A DNA stretch of 60,000 bases, from the NCBI RefSeq assembly GCF_008831285.2, contig NC_045139.1:8218204-8278203 (forward strand), written 5' to 3'. Source of the DNA: Nymphaea colorata. Its lineage: Eukaryota; Streptophyta; Magnoliopsida; Nymphaeales; Nymphaeaceae. Positions 20,821 through 33,213 of this stretch are shown one piece after another. Each line of letters opens with the position of its first letter. Position 1 is the stretch's first letter. The position numbers and the translations under genes were made by a program. A model generated the notes under the pieces. It was given only the letters and a program-made list of their open reading frames with translations, searched no databases and was not told the origin of the DNA.

Positions 20821-21860
20821 TTTACAAATTTGAGGGTGCGCCCCTAAGACTGTGCCCAGCTTACACAGATGGCGGCGTCTATAAGATTCGATTCGAGCTC
20901 CAACTTTTCTGTTGACGATCTCAGCCAAGCGCAACATGACTTTAAATATTTATTTGATATTTATTAGTATATCTTGCAGCATGGACAATTTAATCTGGCC
21001 TATATCTATTAATATGCCAAATTTGGATTTAACGAAATCATGGTTTGCTTAGCTCTAGTTTTTCTACATATGAAAATGCACCGAGTCGTATCAACAAAAT
21101 ATTTCGATCTATAATGAAATTCGAAGTCATAGCGTTAGGTGCTAATTTGTTATAAATGGATCGTCTGCAATTTGTTATTCAATGCCAATCTTTCACCTTT
21201 TTATGTAACTTCAAATGAATATGTGAATTATTTTCTGCTTGTTTTTCTCTCGTTCAAATATTCAATCTCATATAGAATTGCAGTTCATAAATAGATGGTA
21301 GGATGGTGTTCGCTGTTGACCATTTCCAACTTGCAATTTTGTTACTGTTTTTTATTATCAAGTTGGGCCACATAAATGTAATCCATGATATTGACTTGCT
21401 TGGAAGTTACTCACTTTAGATTATTCACCTACAAAATAAAAATAAAGAATTCAAAAATCAGCCGCTAGCAGAATTTCTGTATTTTAAAATTCTTATAACA
21501 TTAATTTAAAAAAAATAAAGAAATCAGAGAATCTTTCTGTATTTTATTCTAATAAAACTATTTTTTAAAATATCTAAAGATTTTATAAGAAAGATCCCAT
21601 TAAATACATTTATCATGTCTAATTTGGCCAACAAATAATAGCCAGAATGCCACAATTGAAAAAGATTGATGTGACACAATCACTAAACGTAGACTTCTCA
21701 TGGGTTTTCTTTGGACAATATTGACTAAAGAAAACAGTTTTGTGAAATATTTTCTTCCACATTAGAAAATATTATTTAAGGACAAGGTCTTTTTTTTTAC
21801 CTTATCTCATGAACATGCTTCGCTTTCTTAAATGGTTCAAGATGCATCCTGCGTTTGCTG
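20821..21860. other. Intergenic, no gene seen
   Basis: AT-rich, no convincing open frame, splice context or repeat. Confidence 0.4.
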
Positions 21861-22133
21861 CATACTTGGCAAACTCGCCGAGCTACCTCTGGAATCACTT
21901 AAGTCAGCTCGGATCGCCTACAAATCTTACCACCAAGACAAGGTTTGGGTTGACTCGCCCTTGACTCGGCCCAACGCGCTTCCGACTAAACCTTGACTCG
22001 CCTTGAATCGCTCGATTCAACTGTACTAAAAATATATATTATGGTTATTTGAATACTGGACCAAGTTGACAAGCCGACCCAGTGACCTTGTCATCTACCT
22101 ATCCGAGTTCGAGTCACAGGTTTGCCAACTATG
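21861..22133. mobile_element. hAT-like MITE with CATACTTGGCAAAC ends
   Basis: The 14-bp ends CATACTTGGCAAAC and GTTTGCCAACTATG are inverted repeats with one mismatch. The flanking octamers are gtttgctg on the left (21853-21860) and gtttgttg on the right (22134-22141), an 8-bp target duplication with one mismatch, the length typical of hAT elements. At 273 bp it has no room for a transposase. Confidence 0.65.
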
Positions 22134-22743
22134 GTTTGTTGACGACTGCTAAATAGGGTTTGAAAATCAGTTCAGTCTAATTGAAAGGAATAAGAAGTAA
22201 ATATCCATTTTGAAAAGAAACTCATAGAATGTCTCATGACTTTGGATTTTTAGATTATTGGATTAAGCATGGTGCAATCAAATTAAACGCCTTTATGTCT
22301 GACCCAAGATCCATAATTGCAATCCTCATTTTTTCCTTTTCTTGTTAAGATAATGTCTAATTTGAGATAAGAAGAGGAATGGGTGATCTTGGATCCATGG
22401 ATCTCAAATCTTGATGGCCTTTGATAAGAGTAAATCAAGGACAATCAAGCAGCCTGTTCCGGGTGAACAGGGTTTGCTACCGTCGAACAAACTCTCATCC
22501 AATCCGTCGTTCCAATAAGATACATGACATGCTTTTGGTAATCAAACAGCTTCTTACTTAACCCTTGAAAACAAAAGTGTGCTTGAATTAGAAATTAAAA
22601 ATTTTGGGGCTGATAAGCTTTACCATTAAAGCGCTGCACCTTAACTTTTCTGTATATTACAATGAAAATTTCTGAAAAAATTGTCCTAAGTGCTGCAAAT
22701 AAGATAGTTACAAAAAAAAAAAAATCTAAGAAGGTCATGCAGA
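22134..22743. other. Intergenic, no gene seen
   Basis: No recognisable gene, RNA or repeat in this stretch. Confidence 0.4.
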
Positions 22744-22980
22744 GAGGCCTGGGCATCGGGCCGGGCCAGCCCAGCCCGATGCCCGAAACCTGAGCTTGGG
22801 CCCGATTAAATAAATTTTTTGAATATAGAATATTATTTTTAATAATAAAATATATTATTATTATTAAATAAAAATAATATAAAAATTATTCTGCCAAATT
22901 GGGCCCCATTGGGCCGACTAGGGCCGGCCCGAGCCAGCTTTTTCCAGCTTTTTAGGGCCTGGGCCTTATGCCCAGGCTTA
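22744..22980. mobile_element. hAT-like MITE with GC-rich ends, copy 1
   Basis: GC-rich subterminal regions full of GGGCC and GGCCC strings flank an AT-only core. The ends are gaggcctgggca and tgcccaggctta. The flanking octamers catgcaga (22736-22743) and catggaga (22981-22988) are a near-perfect 8-bp target duplication. A second copy is at 37838-38070. Confidence 0.7.
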
Positions 22981-25600
22981 CATGGAGATGCTCTCGAATG
23001 AGTTGTAAGTATGTGAAACCCTAGTTTGTCCGTCAGCATATATCATATATATATATAGACCTCTATGCTTGTAGGTACACCTACCACACCCACCCACAAC
23101 GCACATTAAATAAGGAAAATTTGATCAGTTTTTTTTTTCCCATGTCGATGACTCAACAAACTACAAGTTCCACCGTCATTATCTTTGTTCACTTATGATT
23201 GGTACAAGTTCCTTTTGGAGTGTCAATCAAGCCAAATCGGCCGTGGAAGATAACATAAAGGGGTCCTCATTTCACCATAGTTATTTTTCAGTAAAAGGAA
23301 AGAAGGAGAAGAGAAATTGATTGTAGGAAATGATATTAAAGGTTTTCTTCCTTAACTCTACGCACAAGGAGAACCGAGAGGGCCTACCCGCTTTTGATTT
23401 TCCCAAAAGAAAAAGGACTTCCACCTCTGCTGATATAGTTAATTTAACTTGTGAAGGATTTAAAGCTGCCAACTAGGGGAGAACATAATGCTTTTACTGA
23501 CTATGCATCATTTTCGATTCAAAACTGATTATGTTGGATGCCATCCTTTCTTTCTTCCAGTTTGAAGTTATGATCATCAATTGAAGAGAAATCGTTTTCA
23601 AGTTGCCAAGATGAGTTAGGACACCGATCAAACACAACGTTAAAAGATAGATGCTTGGTGATCAGATACATAGGGCAGAAAAATTCGTAAAATACGGTGG
23701 AAAATGATTTAAAAACATAGGAATACGAGAGATCATTCCTTCCATGATTTGAAGTTTGTCATGACCCAATTTCCTTTTTTTGAACATTGAGTCAACATAC
23801 TAAACTCTTATATCTACACATCTCTTCCGGCACATACGTTCTTATGTGCGGGGATTTAGGTTTGAATATTGAATCCGCTTTGATGCCACTATCATAGTCT
23901 AACCAACTCTCACGCCGAGCTCAGAATCTATGTCTGTATCAGTTTTGGTTCCAATCTTCAAGAGACTAGAAACCAACAAATCATTTAATAACTTCCTTCA
24001 ATTTTAGATACAAAAGTAAACTTTTGAAATATTATAATCCACCCCGACCAGCTCACTATCAGAACTTGAATGTTTGGCTCAAAGCTCTGCCACTGGTCGC
24101 TAAATGGCGACAAGAAGAGCGGTTTATGGCTAGCTTCTTGCAATGAATTTGCGCCGCTTTATTAGTTATCGTGATTTCACCAAGCACCAAATGATTCTGT
24201 GCCGCACAATGATTCGATCGCTTTCAAGGCAATACAGCAAAATTTTTCTGCTAGTTTCTGTTCATCTAAACCCTGGTTTAGGTCACTTTTGTGTCCACCA
24301 ATCCCTAGGAGAATTTTAGATAGTTTCACACTCCTGGCAGATTTGATCATTTGAGCACCGAACTGCGACAGCAATTTTTTTTTTTCTCACAAAAAGCATA
24401 TCGTGGTGAAATAGGTGTTCATGTTGTGAAGCTGGCTGTATTTAAAAATTTTATCTTCCTGATAAATCAGCAAAAAATGGCAAGAAAGAAACACAAAAAT
24501 GAAAAAAACATATTTTTTTTTTGTTTGTCTTTATTTAGGTGTTTTTTTGACGGTTTTTAATGCCAACTTTCTTGTTTCCATTTTTAAATTTGTATATATT
24601 GCTTATTACTTATTTTTTGATGTTTTCATGTGAGTTTCTCATTTATTTTATTTTTTAAGGAGCTTTTAAATTTTTTAAAAAAGGACTTAATGTATTTTTT
24701 TGGGTTTTTTTAAGCTTGTCATATTATACTCAATGAAAACCTTGCTGTTCAAAATGCAAAAATGTTATTTGGGACTACACCTTAAAAGTGGAAACATGTG
24801 GGAAATGACTTTCAATTTCTCATGTACACAAACTTTTTTTTCCTGGGGGTCCGGGTCGGGGTTGGGGTTGACATGAGGTAATCGGAGATGTTAGGATCTT
24901 AAATCCTCGGATTTTAGATTCTTGATATCTGAGAAGGATCAGAAATTGTTTGCTTGGAAAATGCAAAGTTTACACCATATGTTTGCAAAACGTATAGTTT
25001 GAAATCTATTGATCTCATTTCCCCATTTGAAGTTTATGAATTTGAGACACAAAGAAGATCTTAAATCTGCAATCCACAAAAATTTAAGGTGGGCTCTATG
25101 TTAAATCAAATCAAACACCCTCTTTAAGAAAAATTGATATCAAAACTCTGCCGTTCTCTTAGCCGAAAGTTCTGAAACGAACTAAATAATGGAAGATATT
25201 ATTCATAACATCATACACGAGCACGGTGATCAACATTGATCAACCCGCATATGTTTTTTTCTTTTTCTCTTTTTCCAAAACCAAGAAAATATCCTTCCTC
25301 ATCACCCGAAAATCCACACTTATTTAGCAAGAAAAACTCTTGAGATATCTTTTCCTCGGACATTTAGTTCGCTCAGCTTCAACTATGTAGTAACGCAAAA
25401 TCCAGGATCAGAAGCCACAAAGACTCCGCAAAATAGTCGTCGCATTGGAAGGGAAGCGCAATGGCAAACAACTTCTTTTCATTTCTCACAGAATACTTTA
25501 GAGAACCATACTTTGCTAATTTTTCTGTTTGTAGACTATAAATATATCCCACCTGTGTGACATGAATGATATGTGCTTGTGGTACTTGTGACCTCCGATC
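22981..25600. other. Intergenic, no gene seen
   Basis: AT-rich with poly-T runs and a short (AT)n at about 23042-23058. The longest open frames (60-70 codons) have no motifs or splice context. Confidence 0.4.
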
Positions 25601-26631
25601 ACTTAGTCCATGTTTGAATGGCAGAGAAAAGTTGTGAGACAGAACTTGTTTGTCTCGGTCATATCTTCACAGTCGACAGAACTCCCCTGGGCCGCCAACA
25701 ATGGCGAAGCTGCTGCCACCCAAATTCCGAAGCAGCCTCTAAACTCCGGTGGTTAGGGGTAGGGGGAGGCTTCGGCTTCGGCTTCTTAGGTATCAACCCC
25801 ATACATGAATCAGAGATAGTGTCTAATGGCACCCTCCACCACAAGCACAAAGAAATTGCTGACAGAAAAATACAGAGGAAGAGGTCATGCGACATTGTGT
25901 CCCACGATCTCTCTCACCACATTAGATGATATTCAGAATTTGTCCTTAGCGAATGGGTGGCCCCCTAGGAAACCAGAGAAAACAAGCAAGGAGTGGAGAT
26001 GAAAAGGAAGAAGGATAAGAAAAGATGCCTTCCTTGCTTTTACAGGTACAATATCTGCCCAAGATCATCAGATCTTGCCAAACGAAATGGCCATAATAAA
26101 TGTTCATGCAGATAAGGCTTCCCTTCCTTTCCTTCTTTCCTTGAATTCCCTGCTTTCTTTTCCAAACTTTTTATGTCACCAAGAAAAACATCCTTCTCTC
26201 TGCTAGCTGAAAATGAAATCCCATCTTACATATGATATTTTGTCTTTAGCAAGCACGAGGATGTGATTGGAACCTAAGTCAGGTGTGGATGTTGGAGCAT
26301 GCCTCACAGGTTTCCCTAGCTTTCTTCTGTACTGTTCTTGACTTTCCCTGCCCATCTGCCAAACACGTCTCCCTCAAAGTTTTAGTGGAAGTCATTCTAC
26401 ATATCACTTACAATATGTATATTTTAATCAGAAAAATCTGAAGCCAAGTCCAGTACTCTACTGAATATATATACCTCACAATTCCTTTTAGGAAGATATG
26501 CGCTTCTATGGAATGGTATCCTTGTGATTCAGACACATGTCTCAGTAGGATATGAGTTTTTGGTTGTTTGCTGAACAGCTTGCTGTTGGATGTGATATTT
26601 CCCTTGTGGTGATGATGGAGTTCCAACCGCT
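25601..26631. other. Intergenic; 103-codon open frame of unknown meaning
   Basis: An open frame at 25618-25929 (+) encodes a protein with GVGGGFGFGFLG in the middle. No homology, signal or splice structure is recognised, and it may be chance. Confidence 0.3.
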
Positions 26632-26766
26632 AGCGGAGTCAGAAATTTTTGCTCAAGCGCGCTAATACATACTACTTACTCAATTTAAAAACCTTTAAAA
26701 TATCTACAAACATATAATAAAGTATTGAGGGCAGTCGCCCTCACAAGCCCACATGTGGCTCTGCCC
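26632..26766. mobile_element. Small element with GCGGAGTCAG / TGGCTCTGCC ends
   Basis: The left end agcggagtcagaaatttttg and right end gtggctctgcccc form an imperfect inverted repeat. Degenerate relatives with similar starts (gagtcagaatttt, gattcagaatttt, gagttagaaattttt) occur at about 46800, 50138 and 48240. No target duplication was found. Confidence 0.45.
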
Positions 26767-27367
26767 CTTGTACTCGGATTGTCGTTAGAGTAGGGACCAG
26801 AGGAATTACATCTTGTCAAGCTTAGACCCAAATCAAGTGGAATCCCATTTGGTATGATTTTAAGGACTAGATGGGCACCACCAAAAAGTTTCACAAGGCA
26901 AACATGAGATATTAAAGATTTGATTAAGGGATTACTGTACTCCATTAGAAAGAGGACAGGCGTTGGACACCCAAAGTATGTCACCTAGCATAGTTGGGTG
27001 AAAGTCTTCGTCGCCAGTCTTGTCAAAGATTCTCACCAAACTGAACTTGTCTTCCTGATCAATCAATCCCAATCCCCTGCAGGGATAACTTGAGTTCTTT
27101 ATAGAGGGAAGTCATGAGACAATGAGGCTGTTTGTCTTAGACGGGAGGTCATGAGATGGGGTCTCTCGATCATGCAGGCCAAGGCTCAATTAGGCAGACC
27201 TTTTACCAGCCAGGCCCACATCACTTGGACTTGAGACAATCCCTCTTATCTATTTATGAGGAAGTTGGTGCAACAGTTAGAGGGGAGGAGACTGATAAGC
27301 TGTTAGCCTCTGGTTTTAACTCATATGGCGTCAACTTTTTATGCTACACAAAAGGAGGCGCCCATTA
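26767..27367. other. Intergenic, no gene recognised
   Basis: An open frame at about 27156-27374 is not recognised; the rest shows nothing clear. Confidence 0.35.
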
Positions 27368-27852
27368 TGGGTGAATACGAGCCGAGTCGAGCCCGAGTTC
27401 AGTCAGCTCAAGCTCGGTTCGGCTAATGAAACCCTCAAGCTTGACTCCGCAGTTACGTGTTGAGCTCGAACTCAACTCGATTAAGGCTCAACAAACTCGT
27501 TTGAATAGAATTGATATTCATCGTTACCTGTTGACCTCGATTAAGGCTCGCAAACCCATTTCAATAGAATTGATATTCATCGTTACGTGTTGAGTTCGAG
27601 CTCAACTCGATTAAGGCTCAACAAACTCGTAAACTCGTTCAAATATATCGACTTGATTAAGGCTCGACAAACTCGATTAAGGCTCGAGCTCGACTCTGCA
27701 ATTACGTGTTGAGCTCGAACTCAACTCGATTATTTCAACGAATCGACTCATGAACTTGAGTTCGACTCGTTAGGCAAATGACTCAGCTCGAACTCGTTCA
27801 GGAGCTGAGCTTTAGTGAGTTGAGCTCGAGTAGCTCGACTTGTTGTTCACCC
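27368..27852. mobile_element. CTCGA-rich element
   Basis: It begins gggtgaatacgagccgagtc and ends cttgttgttcacccc, giving a short terminal inverted repeat (GGGTGAA/TTCACCC). The inside is a head-to-tail array of variants of cgattaaggctcaacaaact and of acgtgttgagctcgaactca. No protein is encoded. Target duplications were not found. Confidence 0.55.
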
Positions 27853-29105
27853 CTAGCACCTATATGTAAGTTGAAACGCATCGAAGTCATCACCCTCAAA
27901 CACTAAAACAACCTTGGACCTTGTAGAGATGGGAAAAAAAAAGGAGGAGCTGGTTTCAACTTTACTCAGGCGGTAGGACACCGCCTGAGTCTTACGTTCA
28001 CCCCCTAACCCCTCTTATCTCTTTCAATAAGTTTGCTTGAAGACACTGTCCAGCCATTCAAACACACCCTCAAGTTTGGCCCAAACGTATGTCCGGTCAG
28101 CCTCAGTGACACACAATCATGAGTTTAATCAAAATGGGATGGACAGTTTCAAAGCTTTCACAAAATTCTCCTTTCTAATATATATCCACTACAACTTTCC
28201 TACGCTTTGCCTTGTACTAAATGGAAGTTTGTTTAGGGCCTATTTTATATTCTTTTGATATCTTTAGTAGTTGTTTCATGTTGTGCCGTAAGGGGAAATA
28301 TTAGGTACTAATGAAGGTATTTTAATATCTTTAATAGTTGTTTCGTGTTTGTACCGTAAGGGGAAATATTAGGTACTAATGAAGGTATTGCGCAATTGGG
28401 TAGTGATCACTATTACATATAATTTTGGTAATCGAACTTTACACGTATGATCGAAGAAATTTGTTGAGTTAAAACTGGTTGTTGCCTTGTGTGGTTGTGA
28501 TAATGCAAGTATTTTTTGTTCTTTGTTCAAGATCATAGCCCATGGTGTGCCCAAAGCTGACGGATGGAAATTAGATTGTCGTTCCATTTAAAGAAAGTAC
28601 GTTCTCAACTCCAAATCTACGTCTTACATGTTTGGTAAGTTCATTAGGTGCGCGAGACAATTCCAAAAAGTGAACTTGAAAGATAGAATTTTAATCTCTT
28701 GAATATCTTTAGGATGATTCCTTAGCTAGCTGTCCAAGTTTTTTTTTTTTTTTTAGTGTTTACTTAGGTACTTAAAACATCAAAAGTTATACCCTCATCC
28801 AAGGTTTTGAATTGCTTTAAAGTCTAAGTGAATGTATAATATATCCTTCAACTCGGTGTTGCACTTGTCATCATTTGTAACAGAAAAAAGAAAACACACA
28901 CACGCCCGCACACACACACATACTAGAACATGGTAACAACTAGGAGCTTCAAATGGCGGACCTCTTGAACATGAGCCGCCTTACAATCTGGTTGTGCTAG
29001 ACCCTTTGAGGCAGCTGTCCAAGGTACTTGTTCGTTTTAAATTTATACATAATTAAAATAAGTTGATAGAAAGAGTATGTAGTCTTTATATATGTGTGTC
29101 TATTT
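27853..29105. other. Intergenic; 67-bp tandem duplication
   Basis: The unit around ccgtaaggggaaatattagg (28258-28324) is repeated at 28325-28391. An imperfect CA run is at about 28898-28921. No gene is seen. Confidence 0.5.
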
Positions 29106-29279
29106 GGCCTCGTTTGATGCATTGTGCATCGTGGATTTTTTTTCAAGTTTATATGGTTTTTCCTCTAGCATCAAACACAGGAAATTTTACCATGCGTTTG
29201 TCATTGAATTTAAAAATTCTTTCTTCCATACATTGATAATTTTACCATGCAAAAAACTCCATATGCATTAAACAGAGCC
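29106..29279. mobile_element. Tourist-like MITE, copy 1
   Basis: The ends ggcctcgtttgatgcat and atgcattaaacagagcc are inverted repeats. The flanks are ttt on the left and tta on the right, close to the TTA targets at the sibling copies (44994 and 46504). The inside contains caaacacaggaaattttacc, shared with the 44994 copy. Confidence 0.55.
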
Positions 29280-30835
29280 TTAGATTAGATTTTCAAGTCC
29301 TCTTCAATTCTTAAAATTCATCAACCTTATGGTGGAGAAGGAAGTCGTGAAAAGCAAAAAAAAAAAAAAGACAAAGACAAGAAAAGGTAGTGAAATAAGT
29401 GAAAAAAAGAACTAGAAAAAACCACGTAAAAAGTAAGCAGGGAGGCGTCTAGGCAGTTGCCCCAACCAAGCTAATTGAAAAGTTTAGTTTAGTTTAGCTT
29501 TACTCGAATAAGTTCGTTGAACCGTTTGGTCCATCCTTAAAAAAAATCATCGCTTTAAGAAAGATTCATAAAATATTGAAATATGTAAACTGAGTAAATA
29601 TGAATACTATATATCTATCAGATTATGAATAATGCAACCAACTTTATTGTAATCTACGAGTTGTCTCATGCAAAACTACTTTCCCAAAGTCAAAATACTA
29701 AAACTAAGGAATAATGATAAACCCTTATCACCAAGTTGTGCGAGGATAGCACCAAGCGAATGCCGAAAGGCAAGGCGAGGATTTCAAGGAGTGCCTTCAA
29801 GTTTGCGTCACTATATTCTCTTATCATTCCTTCATCGGTGATCAGAGTCAAATGATTAATTACCATCTACTTTTTAAGAAATTTAATTACAAATTAAAGA
29901 AAAGTGATAGATCTTTATGGTGTGCAAATTATATTAATACTAACACACCAGATGTTATAAGAATTCCTAGGTTAAAGTATGTTTTGGGCACGATAATAAT
30001 AATGAGATGGGTGACCTCTTGAAAAGTTCTCCTCTTACATTTACCATGAGACACTTGAGTTGAAGATGTCAAACCAGAAACTTGAAAGTATAAAGATAGA
30101 GCCTTATGAATTTTACATTGAAAGTAACTTTTCCTAACTAAACATTAGAGAGAAAAAGATACATCTCTCTTACCTTATAATTATAAGCTTCTCCTAAAAT
30201 TTGATTTCTTTCAGCATTTTAGAACATGGACTTGGACTTCATGTAGCAGTTAAAATTCATTAAAAAATTCATTACATTTGACCATGTGTTGGATGCTGCT
30301 CACGATGAAAAATACAAAAAAAAAAAAAAAGATTACAGTTTATGACTTAAAGAATTCATCCGTGACATCGAAGAAATTCTACATTCCGTCTTCCTAATCT
30401 ACAAAAGTTATTACACAACCAATTTAAATTTCAAAAAACATCAATGATAAGACAGCTCCTGCAATCTCCTGGACCTCCTCCCTTCCAACCTTTTTTCTTC
30501 GTAACTTTTATTAAAGAACCAAAAGTTAAAAGCAGGATAGATCTTCATCTCGCCACAATTTGTCCCTCGAAAAGATTTCTACCTCCTTTTCATGTCCGAG
30601 CTGCTGCCACTTGAAGCAAAAAAGTTACCCGGACAAAGAAGCACTGATCTCCTCAACTCAAGTGGAGACAACTTAAAACAAACAAAATTGGAGAGAAGAA
30701 AGGAATTAGGTCTTTTATCCTTTATCACAATTTTCTTTTGGGAAGTTGAAAAGGAAGATGTTTACGTCCAAAATCTTTTGGAAGTGTGAAACTTTACACG
30801 TCAATAACTTTGTTTTTTTTTTTTTGGGCGACGGA
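29280..30835. other. Intergenic, no gene seen
   Basis: AT-rich with poly-A runs; no motif, RNA gene or repeat recognised. Confidence 0.4.
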
Positions 30836-31265
30836 AGCCATAGCTGCTGGTCCGACAGCTAGCTACCTCGACTGGTTGCAAGGGCCCAAGAACCAGCGGA
30901 GAGGATGCCAAAATAGTATCTGTCCATGAAAGCCAGAGCCCAGAGTACTCCAGGCCAGCTGGAGGCACTCCAGCGGTGCCTGCTGCGGTCAGGACCAGCT
31001 GCCATCTTTCTTTGATCATTCAACAGACAGGCCAAAAAGAGAACAGATGAAGAAGAAACGTCAAACTTCTTTGCTCCGGTTCTCAACAACTAAGTTCAGC
31101 TCCGCTGAACCATTCAGCCCTCGAGCTCCAACAATGGCGGGGAGAGAGAGAAAAGGGGGAGAGAAAGAAATGGCAGCAGCCGTACGCCCAGAGGTGTGGC
31201 GGTGGCCGGTGGGGGCTGCGTGTTTGGAATAAAACCGTAGAGGGGGGAGGCGAAGTTTGTCGTGT
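30836..31265. other. GC-rich island of unknown function
   Basis: This stretch is clearly richer in G and C than its surroundings. On the minus strand a frame starting at 31005 (MAAGPDRSRHRWSASSWPG) runs to a good donor (cgag/gtagct) at 30867, which could be a first exon, but no downstream exon is recognised. On the plus strand a 32-codon frame starts at 31132 (MAGRERKGG). Neither resembles a known protein. Confidence 0.3.
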
Positions 31266-31639
31266 GGCGAGATGTCTCTTCCGGAAGAAGGTTTCCTTTT
31301 TGCATTAAAAAGGTGATGGGAAAGGCTCGACGTCGTTGGATGTGGAATAATTTTTTCCTTTGTTTTCCCCACACCTTTTTACAAAGCAATTCCAATCCGA
31401 AGATTGAGTTCTCTTCTAAGCCTTAGAAATTTCAATTGAAAGCTATAGAAGATTCAGTTCAGGCTTTATTTGACAGGTTTTTTATGAAGTTGTGGTCCTC
31501 ATTAATGAAGAAAACTCAATATTTTTCAAAACTGTACACAAAAGATAAGCTTAGAAAAATAAGTTATCTAGTCTTAGATTTCTTTGAAATTTCTGGAGGG
31601 ATATTATCTTTGCGCTACCTGGTGATATTTTTTTCATAA

Positions 31640-32240
31640 ATGGGAAGAGCGTTCGAGAGGGAAAGCGGGGGAAAGAAAAGGAGAAGGCAGAAAGTGGTGA
31701 TGTTTGCACGCACGCGTGGGATGGTAGTGAACCCAAAGGTCAATGCCGAGCCCGTGCCGTCCCCTTCTTCCCCTCCTCCTGCTCCTGGTGCACCCTTTCA
31801 CTCTCTCTCCTCAGCCTCCTGCTCCTCGACCGAAAGCAACAGTCAGCCGCAAGACAACAAACCAAAGGGATCCAATGCACCCTCTGTACCAAAAGCAAAT
31901 AGGGAAAGAGAGAGAGAGAGAGAGAGTGGCGTATACATATATATATCTATATATATATATATATATATGCATGCTCCACATCTCTCCCTCTCTCTCTCTC
32001 ACATACGCACACAAACAGACTCTCTGCTGAGGCAGCTGTTGCCCGCCTCCGGCAGTTTCTTTAGATTTCTTAGAGCGAGAAAGTAAGCAATCTTGATTCC
32101 ATCTCCATGGTTTTCACTCTCCTTTGCTCTTTTCGGACGCGTTCATTTCTTTGTCTGCTTGAACGAAGATATCCCATATTGGTCTACATTGTTTTGCTCT
32201 TTTTTTTGTTTCTCTTAATGGAAACCGCGAGGACATCCGA

Positions 32241-32272
<32 letters not shown>

Positions 32273-32433
32273 ATATCTATCTATCTGGTTTTCGAGACAG
32301 TACCTGTGTTTGCATGAGTATTTTTGATTGTTTTGAGTCGGTGAGTAATGGTTTCTTGGCACTGATAAAGCTGGAGTGGAAGAAAGGGAAAGGGAAGCCT
32401 TTGGTTCTTCAGAGTCGTTTTCGGCCTAATCCG
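31640..32433 (+). promoter_or_regulatory. Promoter and 5' leader region of the epimerase gene
   Basis: The stretch holds GA, AT and CT microsatellites (31905-31927, 31938-31969, 31986-32000). A strong donor gtaagc at 32083 and an acceptor ttggttcttcag ending at about 32412 suggest an intron of about 330 bp in the 5' leader, a common arrangement in plant genes. The (CT)n at 32242-32262 would lie inside it. The transcription start is not defined; the AT tract could double as a TATA region. Confidence 0.45.
31938..31969. repeat. (AT)n microsatellite in promoter region
   Basis: Interrupted AT run followed by gcatgctcc, about 110 bp upstream of the proposed leader donor site. Confidence 0.85.
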
Positions 32434-33171
32434 ATGCCTCCGAACATCATCAGAGGGGTCGATGGTCTGCCCAAAGTCATCTTGACGGAGCCCGGAGGAT
32501 CATCCGCAGAGGTATCCTCTTCACCTCTTCTCTTTCTTCTACCCCTTTCCCTTCCAAACCTCGCTGTAATCATTTTTGCTTTTTTTACAATCACTTCCTC
32601 CCTCATTTTGGTGCTCGTTTCTTGCTTTACTTTTCATTAATCCGAGTTATTAGATACTCTCAACGAAACCCACTTGAGGCTTTCTTGGATTTCTACTCCA
32701 TGAAACTCCCATCCTTAAGGTAGCTAAACTGCGGAAAACATGACTACCAATTTCGTGATGATGCCCTAATTCCCGTTGCAACGTCCCACTAGACAGCGAC
32801 TAAGCTTGCGTTTACGATCTAAATTTGATATCCAAATCATTGAGCACCTTCTAGATCAGTAATAATCGGCTGACAATGATCTCTAATCAAGCCATAAAAG
32901 AAGAAAAATACGTTCTTGTGTATCCTGTCTAGATGCTGCCTGAGCTAGAAGTATTTTAGGGGATCGTGACGTGCTGTGAGACCCTGACTAAATCTTAATT
33001 TTTATTATTGTATATTTTAAAGTTCGATGCATGTATTCATGTGGCTTACTAAAAATACCAAGAAATGTGATGTAAGCTGAGCCTCCTGATTGAAGGGAAA
33101 TGGAGTATTAAATATTGCACTTGGAGTCGCCACTATCTCTGTTTCCACACATATCACATATGCCTGACATA

Positions 33172-33213
<42 letters not shown>

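Noticed and set aside
31640-32086. 148-codon frame upstream of the epimerase
   Set aside because: It runs through GA and AT microsatellites, has no domain, and is better explained as promoter and leader.
32107-32433. N-terminal extension of the epimerase from 32107
   Set aside because: The frame is open but crosses a (CT)n tract and sits between a strong donor (32083) and an acceptor (about 32412); the conserved protein begins at MPPNIIRG.
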